Positions 37,606-46,710 of a stretch of 64,000 nt of DNA are shown here, in pieces. The stretch is from Paenibacillus alkalitolerans (GTDB taxonomy: Bacteria > Bacillota > Bacilli > Paenibacillales > YIM-B00363), in NCBI RefSeq assembly GCF_016482785.1, contig NZ_JAEMXM010000004.1, positions 62,001 to 126,000 on the forward strand. The letters are read 5' to 3'. The notes below the pieces were generated by a model. That model was not told where the DNA came from. It worked only from the letters and a program-made list of their open reading frames with translations, and did not search any database. A program made the position numbers and the translations under genes. Each line of letters begins with the position of its first letter. Within the stretch, counting starts at the first letter, position 1.

Positions 37606-37730
37606 TGCACCACGTCCTATCCGATCCTTTTAATAATGCCAGAAAGTATAAGCTTTCGAAAAGAAACTTTTCTTTCTTTATTAAGTATATCGATAATTAT
37701 ACGGACACGCATTATCAGTGTACACATTTC

Positions 37731-37937
37731 TCACGCGGGCCAACCGTTGCGTCCGGCGATTAGTTTGCAAAGGACGTCGACTTTGTTGTCGGCGGCCGCG
37801 AGCGTCTCGAATTCTTCCGACAGCACGGGGGAGATGGACCGGTAGTCCCCTTTATGGAAATGAATGATTAACGCATCGATGCTCGGATCGAAGGTGACGA
37901 ATGCGATCTGTTTGTGATCAAGCGAAACGGATTGCAT
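37731..37937 (-). CDS. Small hypothetical protein (68 residues)
   Basis: The ATG at 37937 follows GGAGTGAG with 6-7 nt, a strong site. The sequence (MQSVSLDHKQIAFVTFDPSI, IIHFHKGDYRSISPVL) suggests an alpha/beta fold with a strand-rich N-terminus and a helical C-terminus. There are no membrane segments. It lies upstream of GH15 in the same orientation, with 125 bp between. The family is not recognised. Confidence 0.55.
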   Translation of the reverse strand: MQSVSLDHKQIAFVTFDPSIDALIIHFHKGDYRSISPVLSEEFETLAAADNKVDVLCKLIAGRNGWPA

Positions 37938-38105
37938 TAGCGGCTCACTCCATTTTAGTTATTAATGTTTCACATTTATGCGTATCGGACTTGGCATATT
38001 CAAGAAATTTAAGGCTGCTAAAAACTGCTTGTCCGAGGAAAAAGGAATTGTACAAGGACGCCGCGAATAAGAAAAGAGTAACGCGGTTTGAAAGGGGATA
38101 TGCGC

Positions 38106-38546
38106 ATGAGCTTTTGCTGCGGTGCTAGTATGGTAGGTACGAAAGGAACGCTGCGGCACCTTCGTACGCAAATTCACAATGTACCCATTTTGTTTTGCCC
38201 GGTATGTCACCGTATCGAAGTCCATCATCTTGTAGAAGACGAATACGAGATTTTGGCCGAATATGCGCATGGCGACGGTGCGAGCGAAGTCGATTTCGAT
38301 GAATATTCCGACACGCAATCGCGTGATTATTTATTTGAAAATTGCGTAAGCCACGAGAACGAGGATCCGCTTGAGCTCGTTACGAATCAAATCGACATGG
38401 CGCTCGATTTGCTGCGCGTGGCGAAACAGCTCGACGACATCGAGTGGGAGAATCAATTGAAAAACCGGCTCCGCGTAATGAGCAGCCGAAGAGATAAGCT
38501 TCGCCGAAAGAAGATGATGGGCGGCTACCGGCAACAAAACGGATGA
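38106..38546 (+). CDS. Zinc-ribbon-like hypothetical protein
   Basis: A 146-residue protein. The ATG at 38106 lies 7 nt after AAAGGGGA. The N-terminus MSFCCGASMVGTKGTLRHL and a CPVCHRIEVHH segment 30 residues on give a CC...CxxC arrangement, suggesting a zinc ribbon similar to YgiT-type fingers. An acidic middle and a basic C-terminus (RVMSSRRDKLRRKKMMGG) follow. It is a single-gene unit with its own terminator, located in front of sigI. Function unknown. Confidence 0.65.
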   Translation: MSFCCGASMVGTKGTLRHLRTQIHNVPILFCPVCHRIEVHHLVEDEYEILAEYAHGDGASEVDFDEYSDTQSRDYLFENCVSHENEDPLELVTNQIDMALDLLRVAKQLDDIEWENQLKNRLRVMSSRRDKLRRKKMMGGYRQQNG

Positions 38547-38550
38547 AAGA

Positions 38551-38580
38551 AACGTCTCTTCTAGAAGGGACGTTTTTTTT
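38551..38580 (+). terminator. Terminator of the zinc-ribbon-like gene
   Basis: AACGTC pairs with GACGTT around a short TCTTCTAGAAGG-type inner stem, followed by eight T residues. Confidence 0.88.
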
Positions 38581-38597
38581 CACCGCTTGAGTTCATC

Positions 38598-38626
38598 ACC
38601 CCCAGAAACGTCGGAGTTTGCCCGAA
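38598..38626 (+). promoter_or_regulatory. Candidate SigI-type promoter in front of sigI
   Basis: ACCCCC (38598-38603) and CGAA (38623-38626) are separated by 19 bp. These elements recall the -35 ACCCCC and -10 CGAA described for SigI-dependent promoters, which are autoregulatory. No SigA-like promoter is obvious in the 60 bp available. Confidence 0.5.
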
Positions 38627-38650
38627 TACTAAAGTACTGAGGTGAAACGG

Positions 38651-39469
38651 TTGATCCTGTTACTAATCAAACGGTGGTTCTCAGGTCGGGATTCACTGTC
38701 TCAGGTTACGGAACGACACGACCTCGAAGCGGCGATCGAGCGCATTCAAGCCGGTGACGAAGTCTTGCGCAACGATGTAATCAGGCAATATCAACCATTC
38801 ATCGCCAAGACAGCTGGCCAATTTTGCAAACGGTATATACAACCGGATGCAGATGAATTCAGCATAGCGCTTGCCGCGTTCAACGAAGCGATCAACGGAT
38901 TCGACGTCAAAGCGGGAAGATCGTTTCTCGGCTTTGCGGAGGGGGTCATTCGCCGCCGTTTGATCGACCACGTAAGGAGAGAGCAGCGGTTCGCCGTCCA
39001 AATTCCGCAAAGCGCCTTTGAAATCGAAAATGACGACGACGAGCATTTCGATCCCATTGATGCGAAAGAAGCGGTGCAGCGGTACGAGCGGGATCAGGCC
39101 GCAGATGAAAGAAGGCTTGAGATTGAAACGCTGAGCTCACAGCTTGCGGATTTCGGCATAACATTCGCGGATTTGGTTGATAGTTCGCCGAAGCACGAGG
39201 ATTCACGGCGGATGCTGATCGGCATCGGCGCACTGCTGAGCCGTCACCCGGAATTGTCCGCAACCATGCTTGCGAAGAAATCGCTGCCATTGAAAGAATT
39301 GACGGAGCTGGTCGATGTGTCCCGCAAGACGCTCGAACGCGGCCGAAAATATATAATTGCCGTAACGCTAATCTATCTGGGATCGTTCCCGCACCTGAAG
39401 TCTTTCGTCTTAGGGGGAGCGAACGAGGATGAGAACGCGTCGCAACAACACGGGGAGTGGGGAGCATGA
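38651..39469 (+). CDS. sigI: RNA polymerase sigma factor SigI
   Basis: A 272-residue sigma-70-family factor of the SigI group. Region 2 includes FIAKTAGQFCKRYIQPDADE and FLGFAEGVIRRRLIDHVRRE; region 4-like ELTELVDVSRKTLERGRKYI lies at the C-terminus. The TTG at 38651 is 5 nt behind AGGTGA; a GTG at 38642 is inside that site. SigI responds to heat and envelope stress in Bacillus and to polysaccharides in clostridia. The rsgI start overlaps its stop (ATGA), so sigma and anti-sigma are coupled. Confidence 0.93.
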   Translation: MILLLIKRWFSGRDSLSQVTERHDLEAAIERIQAGDEVLRNDVIRQYQPFIAKTAGQFCKRYIQPDADEFSIALAAFNEAINGFDVKAGRSFLGFAEGVIRRRLIDHVRREQRFAVQIPQSAFEIENDDDEHFDPIDAKEAVQRYERDQAADERRLEIETLSSQLADFGITFADLVDSSPKHEDSRRMLIGIGALLSRHPELSATMLAKKSLPLKELTELVDVSRKTLERGRKYIIAVTLIYLGSFPHLKSFVLGGANEDENASQQHGEWGA

Positions 39470-40869
39470 CTAAAGGGATTGTGATGGAGGTCGGAGAGCG
39501 CGAAGCGATCGTGCTGACGGACTCCGGCGCGTTCGTCCGCACGCGCAAACGCGGATCGATTGCGGTGGGCGATGAAATTACCCTCCCGGAAGCGCGCAGA
39601 TCATTGCCCCGCCGTTCGGCTTGGATGTGGAGTTCGTCGGCTGCCGCACTGTTTGCGCTCGTGTTCCTGGTTTCTTTGCTGCCCGGAGGTTTGTTCTCGC
39701 CCGGTACGAAACCCGTTCCGCCGGACACGCCGGTTGCTTACGTTTCCATTGATATCAATCCGAGCATTGAGCTGGGAATCGACGAAGACAAGCGGGTAGT
39801 GGAAGTGAAGAAGCTGAACGCCGACGGCGAACGGCTGATGGAAAGCTTGTCTGTGGAAGGCCAACCGATTGACGCGGCCGTTCGTCTTATAATGGAGCGG
39901 GCCGAGTTGTATGTGTTAAAAGGCCGCGACGAGGCCGATATCGTCATTACAAGCGTGATCGTCGATCAGAAGACGCAGCTGGTTGAAGAGGAACTGACCG
40001 CCGGGCTGCAGCAAGAAGTCCATAATGTGCTGGAACAGCATCATAAGGATAAGATCGAAGCGTTCCGCGTCACCGTCTGGTCCGCTCCGAGCGAACTGAA
40101 GGAGGAAGCGGATTCGCAGGGATTGTCGATGGGCAAGATGGCGTTTTATTTGAAAGCGAAAGCGGACGGGGCGGAAGTTACTGTCGAGGATCTAAAGAAT
40201 ATTTCGATACATGAGGCGGCGGAGCGTTACGAAGAGAAGAAGCTTCTGGATTCCGTCCGGAAGGTCACGAAGGAAGAATTAAAGGCCCTTCTCAAGGAAG
40301 AAAAGGCGGCCCGCAAGAAGGATAAAGAGAAACGCGACGACGGCGAAGATGACAAAGACGGCGAGGACGATAAAGCTGATAAAGCTGATAAACCCGGTAA
40401 TTCCGGCAATGCCGGAAAGGGCAATGAGGATAGAAAAGACCCGAAGGATAACGGCAAGGGAAATAAGCCGGATAAGGAATCCAAGGGAGTTAAGGCAGAT
40501 AAAAAGACCGGAGTTGAAGTCGAGGTAGAGGATGCGGAAGACATTGAAGACGAAGCTGAAGACAGTATAGATGAAGTTGAAGAAGTTATTGAAGATGTTA
40601 CAGAAGATCCCGACGTTATCGACAACAATGAGGATGCCGATGACGTTCGGGATAAGAAGGATAAAGAGGACAAAGAAAAAAAAGACGAGGAACAGAATAC
40701 AAAATCAGATGACGATGACAGTAACCGCGATAACGAAAACGATCGCGGTTTAAGCGTTGAAAAAAACGGAAAGTCGGGCAAGCAAGGAGATAACGATTCC
40801 GGAGCCGATGGCAAAAACAAAGAAAACGAAGCGAAGAAGCAGGATAAGGACAAGGGTAATTCGAAATAG
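39466..40869 (+). CDS. rsgI: Anti-sigma-I factor RsgI with a long acidic/lysine C-terminus
   Basis: A 467-residue membrane protein. The N-terminal cytoplasmic RsgI domain (KGIVMEVGEREAIVLTDSGA) binds SigI. One membrane helix lies near residues 53-70 (SAAALFALVFLVSLLPGG). A periplasmic-side domain with YVSIDINPSIELGIDEDKRV follows, as in other RsgI proteins. The last ~170 residues are low-complexity, rich in Asp, Glu, Lys, Gly and Asn, and lack the carbohydrate-binding modules of clostridial RsgI proteins. This tail is probably an extended cell-wall-facing sensor or spacer. Confidence 0.92.
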   Translation: MTKGIVMEVGEREAIVLTDSGAFVRTRKRGSIAVGDEITLPEARRSLPRRSAWMWSSSAAALFALVFLVSLLPGGLFSPGTKPVPPDTPVAYVSIDINPSIELGIDEDKRVVEVKKLNADGERLMESLSVEGQPIDAAVRLIMERAELYVLKGRDEADIVITSVIVDQKTQLVEEELTAGLQQEVHNVLEQHHKDKIEAFRVTVWSAPSELKEEADSQGLSMGKMAFYLKAKADGAEVTVEDLKNISIHEAAERYEEKKLLDSVRKVTKEELKALLKEEKAARKKDKEKRDDGEDDKDGEDDKADKADKPGNSGNAGKGNEDRKDPKDNGKGNKPDKESKGVKADKKTGVEVEVEDAEDIEDEAEDSIDEVEEVIEDVTEDPDVIDNNEDADDVRDKKDKEDKEKKDEEQNTKSDDDDSNRDNENDRGLSVEKNGKSGKQGDNDSGADGKNKENEAKKQDKDKGNSK

Positions 40870-41002
40870 AGGAAGTACGGGGTCTTATTTGGCGGTATTT
40901 GAGGTGTCTGGATTTATAGAGGAAGTATAGGGTCTTATGCGGCCATTTTCTCGTGGAAATGGTCCCATTCGGTGCAAATAGAGCCCTACACTTCCTTTAT
41001 TT
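40866..41002. repeat. Three copies of an ATAGAGGAAGTAnrGGGTCT repeat
   Basis: Copies related to ATAGAGGAAGTATAGGGTCT lie at about 40866-40888 and 40914-40938 (direct) and about 40976-41002 (inverted, AGCCCTACACTTCCTTTAT). A shorter relative (ATAGAGGAAG) occurs near 41030. They occupy the gap after rsgI. They look like a dispersed intergenic repeat family; two inverted copies could form a hairpin. Confidence 0.6.
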
Positions 41003-41061
41003 TTCCCACGACCCTCAAATGAAACGAATAGAGGAAGCGGACAACCTCCTGCAACGCAAAA

Positions 41062-41115
41062 AACACGCCTGTCTCCGTTCGCGGGCTATCCCGATCAACG
41101 GAAAAAAGGCGTGTG
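41062..41115. other. Imperfect hairpin with ACACGCC/GGCGTGT ends
   Basis: ACACGCC (about 41063) pairs with GGCGTGT (about 41108), with TCCGTT/AACGGA inside. An A-run precedes it, so the T-tract lies on the minus strand. It may be a minus-strand terminator or the remains of one; no minus-strand gene ends here. Confidence 0.4.
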
Positions 41116-41237
41116 CTTCACGTCCGATTATTTTTTCTTTAATTATAATTGAAACATGCAAAATGTGAAGTCTTTCATCCAAAATCCGCTCTTTGTGTTA
41201 GAATAGTAGGGTATTCTTGTTGGGAAGGTTGGGGCAT

Positions 41238-42257
41238 ATGCGTTATACGCAATTCGGAAAAACCGGCTTCCGCGTATCTGCGCTCGGATTCGGAGCGATG
41301 AATTTACCGGGCGTGCCTCTTGATCAAGCGCGCGAGGCTTTGAACTACGCCTTGGATAACGGCATAAATTATATCGACACCGCTGCGGGATACCGCAACA
41401 GCGAAGAAATACTCGGTGAATGTATTTCTCACAGGCGAAGCGAATTTTTCTTGGCGACAAAGACCGCCCAGCGCAAATACGAAGACGCGAGGTCGGAGAT
41501 CGAACGCAGCTTGAGCCGCATGAAGACGGACTACATCGATGTGATTCAGATTCATTATGTAAATTATCCGCAAGAGTTCAATAAGGTCATGGAGGAAGAC
41601 GGAGCTTACCGGGCAGCGCTCGAAGCGAGAGAAGCGGGGAAGGTGCGCTGGATCGGAATTACGGGGCATCGTCCGGAGCTTCTTGCGAAGTGGATATCCG
41701 ACGGGAAGTTCGATCAAGTGTTATTCCACCTGAGTCTTGTGCAGCCGTTCGCCAAAGACGATCTTGTTCCGACCGCGACGCGCTTGAATATGGGGAAGAC
41801 GGCGATGAAGCCGCTGTCCGGCGGATTTGTGCAGCCTGTCGATAAGGCGATCCGGTACCCGTACAGCCAAGACGTTCATACGATAATTTCGGGAATGACG
41901 AGCGCAGCCGAAGTGAAACAAAATTTGGCCGCGATGGAACGGGAAGTGGAGCCGGAAGAACGCTTAGAATTGGAGGCGCTGTCGGCAGAGCTCGGAGAGC
42001 ATAACTGCCGCCGATGCAACTATTGTTCCTGCCCGCTCGAAATCCCGATTCCAGACGTTATGATCTCAAGCGCCGTTCGTGAAAAGTTCGGGCTGCTTCC
42101 CAGAGGCGCCGCATTCTATGAGAAGCACAAGAGCAAAATACTGTCATGCGCCGATTACGAACCTTGCAAGGAAAAACCGCTTTGCGAACAAAAATGTCCA
42201 TACCATTTGCCGATGCAACGTACGATACAAGAGACGGCCGCTCATCTAGGCGGATGA
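41238..42257 (+). CDS. Aldo/keto reductase with C-terminal ferredoxin-like domain
   Basis: A 339-residue protein. The AKR barrel has MRYTQFGKTGFRVSALGFGA, INYIDTAAGYRNSEEILG (catalytic Asp and Tyr), LATKTA (Lys) and VIQIHYVN (His). The last 90 residues have cysteines in CRRCNYCSCPLEIPI and a second cluster C-x5-C-x4-C-x3-C (CADYEPCKEKPLCEQKCPY), typical of the Fe-S-containing AKR subgroup. It is probably an NAD(P)H-dependent oxidoreductase with an electron-transfer extension. The stop is embedded in a terminator. Confidence 0.88.
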   Translation: MRYTQFGKTGFRVSALGFGAMNLPGVPLDQAREALNYALDNGINYIDTAAGYRNSEEILGECISHRRSEFFLATKTAQRKYEDARSEIERSLSRMKTDYIDVIQIHYVNYPQEFNKVMEEDGAYRAALEAREAGKVRWIGITGHRPELLAKWISDGKFDQVLFHLSLVQPFAKDDLVPTATRLNMGKTAMKPLSGGFVQPVDKAIRYPYSQDVHTIISGMTSAAEVKQNLAAMEREVEPEERLELEALSAELGEHNCRRCNYCSCPLEIPIPDVMISSAVREKFGLLPRGAAFYEKHKSKILSCADYEPCKEKPLCEQKCPYHLPMQRTIQETAAHLGG

Positions 42258-42270
42258 GCCGCCGTCTTTT
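42233..42270 (+). terminator. Terminator overlapping the end of the AKR gene
   Basis: GACGGCCGCTCATC pairs with GATGAGCCGCCGTC around a 6-nt loop, followed by TTTT. The stem includes the stop codon. Confidence 0.8.
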
Positions 42271-42319
42271 CCTTCGCCGTCAGAATTAATGAAGAACATC
42301 ATTGGAGGCGCACACAAAC

Positions 42320-43636
42320 ATGAAACCTCACCGATCGGAGAGGAACGCCAAAGCATCGGCTAAAGCGTCATCTGCTCGCAGCGGACTGCGGATCGTGACA
42401 GTTGAGGGCATTTCCGCGATCGTCATTATTCAACTATTGGCCGGTCCTTACTTAACCGGCTATTTGATTCATCTGGGAGCCGGTTCCGGACAGATCGGAT
42501 TTGTGCTGGCCATTCCGCCTCTTGCGAACGTATTAACGATTTTTGCGGCTTTATATATTCAGCGGATACAATCCCGCAAACGGTTCCTCGTTTACACTGC
42601 CGGTTTCCATCGAATCATCTGGATGCTGACGGGGCTTATTCCGTTCTTGCTGCCCAAAGAGTGGTGGGTCGGCACGTACATTGCGCTTTTCTTGCTATCG
42701 TTTTCCCTAAGTTCAATAGGCAGTGTGGCTTGGAGCTCCCTCGTTTCGGATTTGGTGCCGGCGAGGGTGAGGGGGCGCTATTTCGGAATCCGAAACACGA
42801 TCCTTTGGGCCGCCGGCTGTCTCGCCTTGATCGGCGGGGGGCTGCTGCTGGAACGTTTTCCGGGAGATACGGGTTTTGCGATTATTTACGGCGTTTGCTC
42901 GCTGCTTACGGTCGTGAATATATATCATTTGTTCTTGTACCCGGATTTGCCGTTCGAGAAATCGGCGGAGGCTTCGGACCGGGCAATGCTGATGAAGCCG
43001 TTGCAGGACCGGATGTTTTTTCGCGCTACATTATTTTTGGCCGGTTGGATTTTTTTGCAAAATGCCGTTATTCCGTTGTTTTCCTACGTCATGCTGGATG
43101 TTATGAAGCTTAATTACTTCCCGCACGTATCGGTCATTACAACCGTGCAAAACATATCGATGATGTTCGCTTTCTATCTGTGGGGCAATTTGAACGCCAA
43201 ATGGCCTGCGCAGAAGCTGTTGCTTTGGACGATGCCGATTTTGGCCTTATCGTGCTTCGGTTGGCTCGCTCTTATCTGGATTCCGGCGTTTGTCACCCTT
43301 CTGGCCGTGCACATCTTGCTTGGGATCGGGATGGGCGGTTTCAACCAGCTGGCGTTCAACTTTGTAATCGGGGACACTCCCAAAGCGGACCGGCCTACGT
43401 ATTTTGCGATGTTTTCGGCAGTAACAGGCGTTACGGGTTTTCTGGGGCCCACTCTGGGCGGACAAATCTACAAGCTGCTGAAGGTTGCGCCGGAATGGGT
43501 GCAGACTTACGGTTACAACGCTTCGGTCGGCGCCTTGCTGCTCGTGCTTGCGGTATTCGTTGCTCCTCGGTTTTTATCGGTGGGGTGGGGACAGCGTACC
43601 GCGAAATTTGGTGTTCGCAGCAAAAATCTTATATAA
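42320..43636 (+). CDS. MFS transporter
   Basis: A 438-residue protein with about twelve membrane helices. A long loop follows helix 6, and the family motif between helices 2-3 is RIQSRKRFLVYTAGFHR. VPARVRGRYFGIRNTILWAAG lies in helix 4-5. The ATG at 42320 is 11 nt from GGAGG. It could export drugs or sugars; no substrate can be given. It lies 34 bp before the sulfite-oxidase-like gene and may share its transcript. Confidence 0.85.
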   Translation: MKPHRSERNAKASAKASSARSGLRIVTVEGISAIVIIQLLAGPYLTGYLIHLGAGSGQIGFVLAIPPLANVLTIFAALYIQRIQSRKRFLVYTAGFHRIIWMLTGLIPFLLPKEWWVGTYIALFLLSFSLSSIGSVAWSSLVSDLVPARVRGRYFGIRNTILWAAGCLALIGGGLLLERFPGDTGFAIIYGVCSLLTVVNIYHLFLYPDLPFEKSAEASDRAMLMKPLQDRMFFRATLFLAGWIFLQNAVIPLFSYVMLDVMKLNYFPHVSVITTVQNISMMFAFYLWGNLNAKWPAQKLLLWTMPILALSCFGWLALIWIPAFVTLLAVHILLGIGMGGFNQLAFNFVIGDTPKADRPTYFAMFSAVTGVTGFLGPTLGGQIYKLLKVAPEWVQTYGYNASVGALLLVLAVFVAPRFLSVGWGQRTAKFGVRSKNLI

Positions 43637-43670
43637 TTTCATCATCAGGAACTAAACGGAGGAATCGCTC

Positions 43671-44267
43671 ATGTTCATTAAGAAGGCGCCGGTAGCGGCA
43701 AACGACCGAGTCCCGCCGGGTCAGACGTTGACGGAAGGCTTTCCCGTGCTTCACCATGGCGACGTGGCGCGGTATTCGGATGTTCGCACGCAATGGGATT
43801 TGCGCGTGTTCGGCCTCGTGGAGGAGGATGTTCGCTTTTCTTACGAAGAGTTTATGGCGCTTCCCCGCCGGGAATTCGGGAACGATATCCACTGCGTGAC
43901 GACATGGTCGAAGCTGGACAACGTCTGGGAAGGCGTTTCGGTCGCGACCGTTATGGAACGCGTCAAGGTGAAACCGGAAGCGAAATTTGTATTGCTTCAT
44001 GCCGAACACGGCTGGACGACGAATTTGCCGATGGAGGATTTCCTGCGTGAGACGACGTTCTTCGGCATAAAGCATAACGGAACGGAACTGACGCCGGAGC
44101 ACGGCTATCCGGTTCGGATGGTGGTGCCGCATCTGTATTTTTGGAAGAGCGCGAAGTGGCTGCGCGGCATCGAATTTATGGAGAAGGACAAACCGGGTTT
44201 CTGGGAACGCAACGGATACCACATGTACGGCGACCCTTGGAAAGAGCAGCGCTACGATTTTGACTGA
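43671..44267 (+). CDS. Sulfite-oxidase-like molybdopterin oxidoreductase
   Basis: A 198-residue cytoplasmic protein of the oxidoreductase molybdopterin-binding family (SUOX/MsrP fold). The Mo-ligand Cys lies in GNDIHCVTTWS. The pterin site includes LLHAEHGWTTNLPMEDFL and HGYPVRMVVPHLYFWKSAKW. The C-terminus is GDPWKEQRYDFD. No signal peptide and no dimerisation domain, so it is the short, stand-alone type. The substrate is unknown. A short copy of its 3' end is found downstream of the GH3 gene at 46711-46751. Confidence 0.9.
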   Translation: MFIKKAPVAANDRVPPGQTLTEGFPVLHHGDVARYSDVRTQWDLRVFGLVEEDVRFSYEEFMALPRREFGNDIHCVTTWSKLDNVWEGVSVATVMERVKVKPEAKFVLLHAEHGWTTNLPMEDFLRETTFFGIKHNGTELTPEHGYPVRMVVPHLYFWKSAKWLRGIEFMEKDKPGFWERNGYHMYGDPWKEQRYDFD

Positions 44268-44299
44268 AGGGGGAGTAATCCCAATCCCCCTTCTTTTTT
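44266..44299 (+). terminator. Terminator of the sulfite-oxidase-like gene
   Basis: GAAGGGGGA pairs with TCCCCCTTC around a GTAATCCCAA loop, followed by a T run. Confidence 0.92.
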
Positions 44300-44405
44300 G
44301 TTTTTGCCGCAACTGATCCATCAAGCTCACGGGCAGTTTTCTAGAGGAGGAATTACATGCAAAATCGTACTATTAATAGTTCAGGAACATAAAAGGGAGA
44401 GGGAA

Positions 44406-46673
44406 ATGAAACGCTGGTTATTGATGATTGCAATGTTTGTATCAGTTGGCGCGGCTGCGGCATACCCTACTGCCGGCGCTGCGAGCTCAACGGAAGCTGT
44501 CCGCTTTACGGACCTGCAGCCGGCAAGCTGGGCTGAGGGCGGCATTCATTATTTGGCCGACCGGGGAACAATTGTCGGTTATGGCAACGGAATCTACAAG
44601 CCGCTGCATTCCATCACGAGAGCGCAGGCGGTCACTTATCTCGTCCGTGAGCTGTATCCGGATGCCGATCCTTCCGGCAATAGCAGCTTTACTGATGTGA
44701 CGAAGAAGCATATGTTCTATCGGGAAATTGTAATTGCATCGGAGAAGGGGCTGGCAGGCGGCCTGCCGGATGGCTCATTCAGGCCTGATGCGCCTATCAG
44801 CCGTGGTGAGACTGCAGCGTTATTATCCCGGGCATATAAGATAACAGCCGGTAACCGTCCGGGAAATTTAATCGATATTACTGGACACTGGGCTGAAACG
44901 CCGATCAGGTTGCTTGCATCCAACGGCTTGGTGGACGGGTATCCCGACGGTACCTTCCGCCCTGGCCGTGCAGTGAATCGGGCGGAATACGCCGTCTTCC
45001 TGGCACGCATGATACAGCACAAGCGGCAGCAGGCGATCGCAGCCCAACATTGGGACGAGCTGCTGGCGCTGATGACGCTGGAGGAAAAGGCTGGACAAAT
45101 GCTGATGCCCGATATCCGCATGTGGCAGAACAAGCCTACCGTAGAAGTCAATGAAGGAATTACCGCTGCGGTGCGGGATCACCGTCTGGGAGGACTCATC
45201 CTATTCGATAAAAACATCATCGGCACCGAACAGCTGACGACGCTCAATCATAAGCTGCAGCAGCTTGCCGGCGATGTTCCGTTTTTCATAGGAATTGACC
45301 AGGAGGGAGGTGTGATTAAACGCATTCCTGGCGGAACGAACCTTCCAGGCGCGATGGCACTAGGAGCTGCCCGCGATGCCGCATTGTCGCTGGAAGCGGG
45401 TAAAGTGACGGGAGCGGAGCTTAAAGCGCTTGGAATCAATTTGAATTTCGCGCCGGTGCTGGATGTAAACGCGAATGCGGATAACCCGATTATCGGCATT
45501 CGGTCCTTCGGTTCCGATCCGGATCTTGTGTCCGAGCTTGGAACGGCGTTCATGAAGGGGCTGCAATCGGCGGGCGTTATGGCGTCGGCTAAGCATTTTC
45601 CCGGGCATGGCGATACGACGGAAGACTCGCATCTTGGGCTGCCCGTTGTGCCCCATAACCGGCAGCGGCTGGAGCAGGTCGAGCTGCGCCCGTTTCGGGA
45701 AGCAATTAAACAAGGTGTGGATATGATAATGACCGCACATGTCGCCTTCCCGGCGATCGAGAGCCGAACGCTGCGTTCGAAGAAGGACGGCTCCAATGTT
45801 CATCTTCCTGCTACTTTATCGGATAAAGTAGTTACCGGGTTGCTAAGAAATGAGCTTGGCTTTCAAGGGGTCGTCATATCGGATGCCTTCACGATGAATG
45901 CGATATCGGAACATTTTGGCGAGGAGGAAGCAGTCGTCATGGCTGCAACCGCGGGCGTGGACATCATCCTCATGCCTAAGGATATTACCGCGGCTTTCCA
46001 TGCGATTATACAGGCTGTCCATAAGGGAGAGCTGGAAGAACGGCAGATTGATGCATCTGTGAAGCGTATTCTGAAATTAAAGCATGCCTACGGATTATTC
46101 GAGGCCCCTGTACCTTTGCAGCAGAAGCTTCAAGATGTTAGGCGAATCGTCAGTTCGCCGGCACACCGAGCAACCCAGCAACGTATTGCAGAAAGCGCTG
46201 TGACTGTATTGCAAGATGGCAGCGGACAGCTTCCGTACCGAATGATGGGCGATGATGTAATTGCAATCGTCGCGCCTAATGTCTTGCAGGCAGAGTTGAT
46301 TGAGAGCCTCCTGCAGGCTCTCGACATCCCACTGCGTTTCACAACGCATACGTTCATTCAAGGTGAATCAAGCCGGACGGCGATATCGGAAGGCATTGCA
46401 GAGGCTGACTTTGTCATCGCAGCCTCCTACCAATTCCGCAGTCCCCAAAGCGTTTATGATTGGGTTGGCAATCAGTCGCTTATAAACGACTTGAACGCCC
46501 AGTCCAAACGATATGTACTGCTATCAATGGGCAATCCGTATGAGCTGCAGCTTCTGCGCGATGTTAGCGCGGCATTGGCTGTATACGGAGCTCAAGAGCC
46601 CAATATTGCGGCGGGGTTAAAGGTAATCTTTGGACTGGCGGAAGCGCGTGGCGTGAATCCGGTTTCCGGTTAA
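44406..46673 (+). CDS. SLH-domain glycoside hydrolase family 3 (beta-N-acetylglucosaminidase-like)
   Basis: A 755-residue exported protein. The signal peptide is MKRWLLMIAMFVSVGAAAAY (residues 1-20) onward. Three SLH domains follow (about 30-205; e.g. GNGIYKPLHSITRAQAVTYL and GLAGGLPDGSFRPDAPISRG), which anchor it to the cell wall. The GH3 domain has KHFPGHGDTTEDSHLGLP, the NagZ-type His/Asp dyad, and the nucleophile in VVISDAFTMNAI. It likely trims cell-wall or chitin N-acetylglucosamine. The ATG follows GGGAGAGGGAA. Codon choice appears different from its neighbours, and flanking duplication suggests insertion. Confidence 0.92.
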   Translation: MKRWLLMIAMFVSVGAAAAYPTAGAASSTEAVRFTDLQPASWAEGGIHYLADRGTIVGYGNGIYKPLHSITRAQAVTYLVRELYPDADPSGNSSFTDVTKKHMFYREIVIASEKGLAGGLPDGSFRPDAPISRGETAALLSRAYKITAGNRPGNLIDITGHWAETPIRLLASNGLVDGYPDGTFRPGRAVNRAEYAVFLARMIQHKRQQAIAAQHWDELLALMTLEEKAGQMLMPDIRMWQNKPTVEVNEGITAAVRDHRLGGLILFDKNIIGTEQLTTLNHKLQQLAGDVPFFIGIDQEGGVIKRIPGGTNLPGAMALGAARDAALSLEAGKVTGAELKALGINLNFAPVLDVNANADNPIIGIRSFGSDPDLVSELGTAFMKGLQSAGVMASAKHFPGHGDTTEDSHLGLPVVPHNRQRLEQVELRPFREAIKQGVDMIMTAHVAFPAIESRTLRSKKDGSNVHLPATLSDKVVTGLLRNELGFQGVVISDAFTMNAISEHFGEEEAVVMAATAGVDIILMPKDITAAFHAIIQAVHKGELEERQIDASVKRILKLKHAYGLFEAPVPLQQKLQDVRRIVSSPAHRATQQRIAESAVTVLQDGSGQLPYRMMGDDVIAIVAPNVLQAELIESLLQALDIPLRFTTHTFIQGESSRTAISEGIAEADFVIAASYQFRSPQSVYDWVGNQSLINDLNAQSKRYVLLSMGNPYELQLLRDVSAALAVYGAQEPNIAAGLKVIFGLAEARGVNPVSG

Positions 46674-46710
46674 GCTCCAGCATCCCTCGAATGGTTGCTT
46701 TGGTATCGTC

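Noticed and set aside
40227-40853. 208-codon Ser/Leu-rich open frame on the minus strand
   Set aside because: It is the antisense of the low-complexity Asp/Glu/Lys tail of rsgI.
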